Below, piece after piece: positions 59,054 through 64,000 of a DNA stretch of 64,000 nucleotides. A program made the position numbers and the translations under genes. Positions within the stretch are counted from its first letter, which is position 1. Each line of letters opens with the position of its first letter. The DNA lies in contig CP014771.1 of NCBI GenBank assembly GCA_001596155.1, forward strand, positions 2,914,001-2,978,000, written 5' to 3'. The notes under the pieces were generated by a model that saw only the letters and a program-made list of their open reading frames with translations, made no database searches and was not told where the DNA came from. Origin of the DNA: Hymenobacter psoromatis (lineage in GTDB: Bacteria; Bacteroidota; Bacteroidia; Cytophagales; Hymenobacteraceae).

Positions 59054-60092
59054 ATGCGCTTGTTTTTTCGTTTTTAACGCTTGTGGCAGCCTTATCAGTG
59101 CGGGCCGCCGCTGCTCAAACGCCCGCCCCTACCCCCCCCTGAGTGCCCGACCTGGGCAATGGCCAGTACAAAAATCCGGTGCTCTACGCCGACTACGCCG
59201 ACCCCGACGTGGTGCGCGTGGGCCAGGATTATTACCTCACCTCGTCGAGCTTTAACTCGGCGCCGGGCCTGCCCATTCTGCATTCCCAGGACCTGTGGCA
59301 AGCAGGACTGGTTTCTGCACTTCCAGGCCCAGGGCGCCTACGGCCGGGTGGTACACCTGGAGCCCATGCGCTGGCAAAATGATTGGCCCGTTATCGGCCT
59401 CGACCCCGACGGCGACGGCACCGGCCAACCCGTGCTCACCCACCGCAAGCCCAGGGTGCCCGGCAGCGTAGCCGTGGCCGTGCCCGCCACTTCGGATGAG
59501 TTTGACCACGGCCGGCCCGGCCGGCAATGGCAGTGGCGGGCCAACCCGCAGCCGCAGTGGCTGGCCCCTACCCCCCCGGCTGGCGGCCAGCTGGCGCTGG
59601 CCGCCGCGCCCGTGCCCGCCGAAGCCAAAAACCTGTGCCTGGTGCCCAGCCTGCTGCTGCAAAAGATTCCCGCCGAGCACTTTACGGCCACCGCCAAGCT
59701 GCTGTTTACGCCCCAGGCCGAGGGCGAAAAAGCCGGCCTCGTGGTGCTGGGCCTGGACTACGCCGCGCTCATGCTCACCCGGCAGGCCAGCGGCCTGCTG
59801 CTCAGCCAGACCACCTGCCTGCAAGCCGACAAGGGCACCGCCGAAACCACCGCCGCCACGGTGGCCCTACCCCCCGGCCAGCCGCTGTACCTGCGCGTGG
59901 CGGTGCGGGCCGGGGCGCGCTGCTAGTTCAGCTACAGCGACAATGGGCAGCAGTTTACGGCGCTGGGCCCCGAGTTCACGGCCCGCGAGGGCCGGTGGGT
60001 GGGCGCTAAAATGGGCCTGTTCTGCCTGAGCGCGGGCGGGGGGGGTAGGGGCCGGCCAGCTGCACGTGGACTGGTGGCGTGTGGCACCTTAA
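59054..60092 (+). pseudogene. Broken glycoside hydrolase family 43 gene
   Basis: Pieces in order: a signal peptide split between frames (ATGCGCTTG, then LTLVAALSVRAAAAQ), a TGA, the GH43 N-terminus NGQYKNPVLYADYADPDVVRVGQDYYLTSSSFN (catalytic Asp in YADPDVV), and SAPGLPILHSQDL. An internal deletion near 59297 then removes most of the propeller. The frame changes to QDWFLHFQAQGAYGRVVHLEPMRW and the C-terminal sandwich domain, with a TAG at 59925-59927 and a frameshift in a G8 tract (60038-60045) before QLHVDWWRVAP and the final stop at 60090-60092. The ancestral enzyme was probably a beta-xylosidase or arabinosidase. It directly precedes the symporter gene. Confidence 0.85.
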
Positions 60093-60183
60093 AAGTTCCA
60101 AATTTTCTTTACACAATCGATTGCATAGCCCGGCTAGCGGATATTTGCCCTACTTTCGTTTTCCATTCGTTTTTTCCCGCCCC

Positions 60184-61866
60184 ATGCATAAGCTGGCTAC
60201 CTTAGACTACATCGTCTTTTTCGTTTACTTTCTGATAGTCGCCGGCTACGGACTCTGGATTTATAACCGCAAAACGGGCCACGACGGAACCATTGAGGGC
60301 GATTCCAAGGATTATTTCCTGGCCGAAGGTTCTCTGACGTGGTGGGCCATCGGCTCATCGCTGATTGCCAGCAACATCTCGGCCGAGCAGTTCGTGGCCA
60401 TGTCGGGCTCGGGCTTTAAGATGGGCCTGGCTATTGCGGCTTATGAGTGGATGGCCGCCGTGACGCTCGTTATCGTGGCTGTGTTCTTCATTCCGGTGTA
60501 TTTGAAGAACCGCATCTTCACGATGCCGCAGTTCCTGCACCAGCGCTACAACGGCACGGTGGCCATGATTATGGCCGTGTTCTGGCTGCTGCTCTACATC
60601 ATTGTTAACCTGACCTCGATTCTCTACCTCGGGGCCATCGCGGCCAGTACGATATCGGGCCTCAACCTCAATTTCTGCATGTACGCGATGGCGTTTTTCG
60701 CCATTATCATCACGCTGGGCGGCATGAAGGTAATTGGTTTCACGGACGTGATTCAGGTGTTTTTCCTGATTATGGGCGGCCTGGCTACCACGTACTTAGC
60801 CGTAAATCTGGTATCGACCCACTACGGCACCACGGGCGTGTTCAACGGCCTGCACCTGATGTACAGCCAGGCCAACGACCACTTCCACATGATTCTGCAC
60901 CGCGACAACCCGAATTACATTGACCTGCCGGGCCTCACGGTGCTGCTCGGCGGCCTCTGGATTGTGAACCTCAATTACTGGGGTTGTAATCAGTACATTA
61001 CGCAGCGCGCCCTGGGGGCCGACCTGCCTACCGCCCGCGGCGGCCTGCTGTTCGCGGCCTTTTTGAAGCTGCTCATGCCGGTGATTGTGGTGCTGCCGGG
61101 CATCGCGGCCTACATTCTGTACAAGCAAGACGTGTTCGGCAGCGGCGAGTTTATGCAAAATGGCGAGCTGAACCCCGACCGCGCCTACCCCGTGCTGCTC
61201 AACATCTTACCGGTGGGCCTCAAGGGCTTGTCGTTCGCGGCGCTCACGGCGGCCGTAGTGGCCTCGCTGGCCGGCAAGGCCAACTCGATTGCGACCATTT
61301 TCACCCTCGATATTTACAAGAAAGCCATTAATCCCAACGCCTCGGAGAAAACCCTGGTTTCGACCGGTAAAATCGCGGTAGTGGTGGCCATGCTGCTGGG
61401 CGTGGTGATTGCCCCGCACCTGGGCATTGACAAGAAGGGCGGCTTCACCTATATTCAGGAGTACACGGGCTTCGTGTCGCCGGGTATTTTCGCGATGTTC
61501 ATCCTGGGCTTCTTCTGGAAAAAAGCTACGTCGAGCGCCGCGCTATTTGCCACCATCGGCGGCTTTTTGCTGTCGGTGCTGCTCAAGTTTTTGCCCGGCA
61601 TGGCCAACCTTTCCTGGCTGGCTCCCTACGGCTTTTCGGTGCCCGTCAATGGTGTGTACGAGATTCCGTTTCTGGACCGCATGGGCTTCGTATTCGTCTT
61701 CTGCATCATCGGCATGGTCATTATCAGCCTCATCGAGCACGCCCGCGGCGTGAAAACCAACGGCCTCGAAATCGACTCGTCCATGTTCCGACCCAACAAG
61801 ACGTTCACGGCCGGCGCGGTGCTCATTCTGGGCGTGGTGGTGGCGCTGTACTCGGTATTCTGGTAG
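60184..61866 (+). CDS. Sodium:solute symporter (SSS/SGLT family)
   Basis: A 560-residue inner-membrane transporter with about 14 helices. SSS hallmarks: DYFLAEGSLTWWAIGSSLIASNISAEQFVAMSGSGF (helix 1-2 region, about 37-72), GGMKVIGFTDVIQVFFLIMGG, LNYWGCNQYITQRALGA, and GLSFAALTAAVVASLAGKANSIATIFTLDIYK (Na2-site region). Sequence style is that of sugar-type (SGLT-like) members; the ruined GH43 gene immediately upstream suggests that pentose or oligosaccharide uptake was the original role. ATG at 60184 preferred to the upstream start at 60079, which overlaps the pseudogene. Intact, followed by a hairpin. Confidence 0.92.
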   Translation: MHKLATLDYIVFFVYFLIVAGYGLWIYNRKTGHDGTIEGDSKDYFLAEGSLTWWAIGSSLIASNISAEQFVAMSGSGFKMGLAIAAYEWMAAVTLVIVAVFFIPVYLKNRIFTMPQFLHQRYNGTVAMIMAVFWLLLYIIVNLTSILYLGAIAASTISGLNLNFCMYAMAFFAIIITLGGMKVIGFTDVIQVFFLIMGGLATTYLAVNLVSTHYGTTGVFNGLHLMYSQANDHFHMILHRDNPNYIDLPGLTVLLGGLWIVNLNYWGCNQYITQRALGADLPTARGGLLFAAFLKLLMPVIVVLPGIAAYILYKQDVFGSGEFMQNGELNPDRAYPVLLNILPVGLKGLSFAALTAAVVASLAGKANSIATIFTLDIYKKAINPNASEKTLVSTGKIAVVVAMLLGVVIAPHLGIDKKGGFTYIQEYTGFVSPGIFAMFILGFFWKKATSSAALFATIGGFLLSVLLKFLPGMANLSWLAPYGFSVPVNGVYEIPFLDRMGFVFVFCIIGMVIISLIEHARGVKTNGLEIDSSMFRPNKTFTAGAVLILGVVVALYSVFW

Positions 61867-61908
61867 GCGAGCAGCAGAAAGTCCGCGTTCCTTTTTTTGG
61901 TCTCGCAC

Positions 61909-61940
61909 CACAAAGGCTGCTCCTTGGGGCAGCCTTTGGT
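61909..61940 (+). terminator. Hairpin after the symporter gene
   Basis: AAAGGCTGC, loop, GCAGCCTTT (outer CACAAAG/CTTTGGTG nearly pair). No T-run follows, so termination may be weak. The interval to 62176 shows no other recognised feature besides a CTACCCCC octamer. Confidence 0.55.
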
Positions 61941-62176
61941 GGGTTGGTGGGGTAGCGGCGGGCCGGCCGGCGCGGCAGCGTTTGCCGGGGCCGGTCCCTA
62001 AACTTGCTCCTACATTAGGGGAATTGAAAAAGCCATCACCAGCCGGTTTTGGCTGGCCTTTCCGTGGAGCATGGTAACGGCCGCCGCGCTGCAACCCCGG
62101 CCCGGTGGGAAGCGCCGAACTGCTGGCTACCTGTCACTTGCCCGTTTCTTCCGTTGCCCCTACCCCCCTTCTTTCT

Positions 62177-62479
62177 ATGCACCTTACCCCACGAGAATCT
62201 GAGAAGCTGCTGCTGTTTTTGGCCGGCGAGCTGGCCGAAAAGCGCAAGGCCAGGGGCCTGAAGCTGAACTACCCGGAGGCTATTGCCTTAATCAGCAGTC
62301 GCTTGCAGGAAGCTGCCCGCGACGGCAAAACGGTGGCCGAGCTGATGCAGGACGGGGCCACTTTTCTCACGCGCGACGACGTGATGGAGGGCATTCCGGA
62401 AATGATACAAGAGGTGCAGATTGAAGCCACCTTCCCCGACGGCACCAAGCTGGTAACCGTGCATCAGCCAATTCGCTAA
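62177..62479 (+). CDS. ureA: Urease subunit gamma
   Basis: A 100-residue small urease subunit, of standard length. It starts [40 protein letters not shown], with the family-defining [10 protein letters not shown] segment, continues with [28 protein letters not shown] and ends with [15 protein letters not shown]. With UreB and UreC it forms the (abc)3 nickel enzyme hydrolysing urea to ammonia and carbamate. ATG at 62177 chosen; the upstream frame to 62105 is not conserved. It is the first of at least three urease genes. Confidence 0.95.
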   Translation: MHLTPRESEKLLLFLAGELAEKRKARGLKLNYPEAIALISSRLQEAARDGKTVAELMQDGATFLTRDDVMEGIPEMIQEVQIEATFPDGTKLVTVHQPIR

Positions 62480-62497
62480 CCCTTAGCCCTTTGCGTT

Positions 62498-62884
62498 ATG
62501 ATTCCTGGAGAATATTTTGTGGCCCCCGGCGACATTGCCTGCAACGTGGGCCGGCGTGAGGTCACGCTTACGGCCACCAACACCGGCGACCGGCCCGTGC
62601 AGATAGGCTCGCACTTCCACTTCTTTGAGGTGAACCGCGAGATGGATTTCGACCGCGCCCTGGCCTTTGGGATGCGCCTCAACATTGCCGCCGGCACGGC
62701 CGTGCGCTTCGAGCCGGGCGAGGAAAAGGAAATCACTCTAGTGCAGTACGGCGGCGCGCAGCGCGTTTTCGGCTTCAATAACCTGGTGGATGGCGACATG
62801 TCGTGGGAAGGCAGCCGCGAGGCCGGCCTCAAGCGGGCCAACGAGGAGAATTTCAAAAACACCCCTAATTCGCAAGCGTTATGA
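62498..62884 (+). CDS. ureB: Urease subunit beta
   Basis: A 128-residue beta subunit: [46 protein letters not shown] (family core, residues 1-46), [35 protein letters not shown], and [11 protein letters not shown]. Intact and of normal length. It begins 18 nt after ureA and overlaps ureC by 4 bp (ATGA), so translation is coupled. Confidence 0.95.
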   Translation: MIPGEYFVAPGDIACNVGRREVTLTATNTGDRPVQIGSHFHFFEVNREMDFDRALAFGMRLNIAAGTAVRFEPGEEKEITLVQYGGAQRVFGFNNLVDGDMSWEGSREAGLKRANEENFKNTPNSQAL

Positions 62885-64000
62885 GCCTGAAAATCAACCG
62901 CGTAAAGTACGCGAATATGTTCGGCCCAACCGTGGGCGATAAGGTGCGCCTGGGCGACACCGAGCTTATCATCGAAATTGAGAAGGACTTCGGCACCTAC
63001 GGCGACGAGAACAAGTTTGGCGGCGGCAAAACCGTGCGCGATGGCATGGCGCAGTCGGCCACTGCCACCCGGCACGAGGGCGTGATGGACTTCGTGCTTA
63101 TCAACCTGATTATTATTGACCACTGGGGCATTGTGAAGGCCGATATTGGCATTAAGGACGGCCGGATTGTGGGCATTGGCAAGGCCGGCAACCCCGACAC
63201 GGCCGATGGCGTGTCGCCGAACATGATTATCGGGGCCTCGACGGAGGTGCATAACGGCGCGGGCCTGATTGCCACGGCCGGCGGCATCGACGCGCACATT
63301 CACTTTATTTCTCCCCAACAGATTGATTACGCGCTCTTTAGCGGCATCACGACGATGATTGGCGGCGGCACCGGCCCGGCCGATGGCACCAACGCCACCA
63401 CCGTGACGCCCGGCAAGTGGAACATCCAGAAAATGCTGGAAGCCGCCGAAGACTTTCCCATGAACCTGGGCTTTTTTGGCAAGGGCAACTGCGCCACCGA
63501 GGCCCCGCTGACGGAGCAGATTGAGGCCGGCGCGCTGGGCCTGAAGATTCACGAGGACTGGGGCTCGACCCCGGCCGTGATTGATGCCGCGCTACGCGTG
63601 GCCGATAAGCTCGACGTGCAGGTGGCCATTCACACCGATACACTCAACGAAGCGGGCTTCCTGGAAGACACCATCCGGGCCATCAACGGGCGCACCATCC
63701 ACACCTTCCACACGGAAGGCGCGGGCGGCGGCCACGCCCCGGACATCATTCGGGCCGCGTCGTTTCTGAACGTGCTGCCTTCTTCCACTAACCCTACCCG
63801 CCCCTACACCGTCAACACCATCGACGAGGCCCTGGATATGCTCATGGTGTGCCACCACCTGAGCAAGAATATCCCGGAGGACGTGTCCTTTGCCGACTCG
63901 CGCATTCGCGCCGAAACCATTGCCGCCGAAGGTATTTTGCAGGACATGGGCGTGTTCAGCATGATGAGTTCCGACTCGCAGGCGATGGGCCGGGTGGCCG
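62881..64000 (+). CDS. ureC: Urease subunit alpha (3' end outside the window)
   Basis: The frame starts [36 protein letters not shown] (62881) and stays open to the window end (373 complete codons of about 570). Nickel-site residues are present: HIH in GGIDAHIHF (H139, H141), the carbamylated lysine K222 in [35 protein letters not shown], and the flap histidines in [14 protein letters not shown]. The catalytic Asp region SSDSQAMGR is visible at the edge. All expected active-site residues so far are intact, so the enzyme should be functional given accessory UreDEFG, which are not in view. Confidence 0.95.
   Translation, partial: MSLKINRVKYANMFGPTVGDKVRLGDTELIIEIEKDFGTYGDENKFGGGKTVRDGMAQSATATRHEGVMDFVLINLIIIDHWGIVKADIGIKDGRIVGIGKAGNPDTADGVSPNMIIGASTEVHNGAGLIATAGGIDAHIHFISPQQIDYALFSGITTMIGGGTGPADGTNATTVTPGKWNIQKMLEAAEDFPMNLGFFGKGNCATEAPLTEQIEAGALGLKIHEDWGSTPAVIDAALRVADKLDVQVAIHTDTLNEAGFLEDTIRAINGRTIHTFHTEGAGGGHAPDIIRAASFLNVLPSSTNPTRPYTVNTIDEALDMLMVCHHLSKNIPEDVSFADSRIRAETIAAEGILQDMGVFSMMSSDSQAMGRVA

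Noticed and set aside
62476..63552. 358-residue open frame on the minus strand
   Set aside because: Antisense to ureB and ureC, whose active-site residues are all readable on the plus strand.

Overview
The window looks like chromosomal DNA of a GC-rich member of the Bacteroidota, most likely Hymenobacter or a close relative. This rests on a secreted M36 peptidase with a type IX secretion (T9SS) C-terminal sorting domain, Bacteroidota-type promoters (TTG, 19 nt, TAnnTTTG) ahead of the rRNA operon and the M36 gene, start codons generally lacking Shine-Dalgarno sites, and families typical of the phylum (TonB-plug/MG2 proteins, DUF4136, DUF2721, DUF2141). The genus is inferred from overall protein flavour and base composition, not from a search.

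Layout. 1-2.1 kb: a TlpA-like thioredoxin protein (5' end outside the window), a GTPase remnant and lptB. 2.4-6.8 kb: an insertion-sequence pile-up (IS407-like IS3, IS630, and an IS3 element nested inside an older IS3 remnant). 6.84-12.15 kb: a complete rRNA operon on the minus strand (16S-23S-5S) with no spacer tRNA and two tandem promoters. 12.2-13.6 kb: a decayed IS701-type transposase. 13.6-36.1 kb: ordinary chromosomal genes, including the M36 peptidase, a TerC-family protein, YajQ, a thioesterase, a NYN-cold-shock fusion, mfd between two coiled-coil genes, a frameshifted TonB-plug protein, a DsbA/FrnE-like protein, an aldo/keto reductase, proB-proA and an acyl-CoA synthetase. 36.6-41.05 kb: a strikingly AT-rich block encoding an outer-membrane barrel (split by an IS630 element), a one-lobe PstS-like protein and a membrane histidine kinase that lacks its phospho-acceptor histidine. 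41.4-50.7 kb: NDH-2, small membrane and regulatory genes, a protease-propeller-barrel protein, YceI, an SMR transporter and a sterol-desaturase-family protein. 50.76-58.92 kb: an eight-gene minus-strand operon for a nonulosonate-like CMP-activated surface sugar (CDP-glycerol-transferase-like protein, SpsF, split transketolase, class III aminotransferase, SDR, KdsC-like phosphatase, NeuB). 59-61.9 kb: a wrecked GH43 gene followed by an intact sodium:solute symporter. 62.2-64 kb: ureA, ureB and the 5' part of ureC.

Two sequence-level themes run through the window. First, nearly every intergenic gap holds an imperfect palindrome of about 30-170 bp belonging to one of several families; all seven gaps of the sugar operon carry one, and several supply start or stop codons. 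Second, the octamer CTACCCCC/GGGGGTAG occurs about forty times by eye in both orientations, roughly ten times the base-composition expectation, and two gene-breaking frameshifts fall exactly in its homopolymer.

The best candidates for something under-described are the AT-rich barrel/binding-protein/His-less kinase locus, the transketolase-containing nonulosonate operon, and the palindrome and octamer systems.
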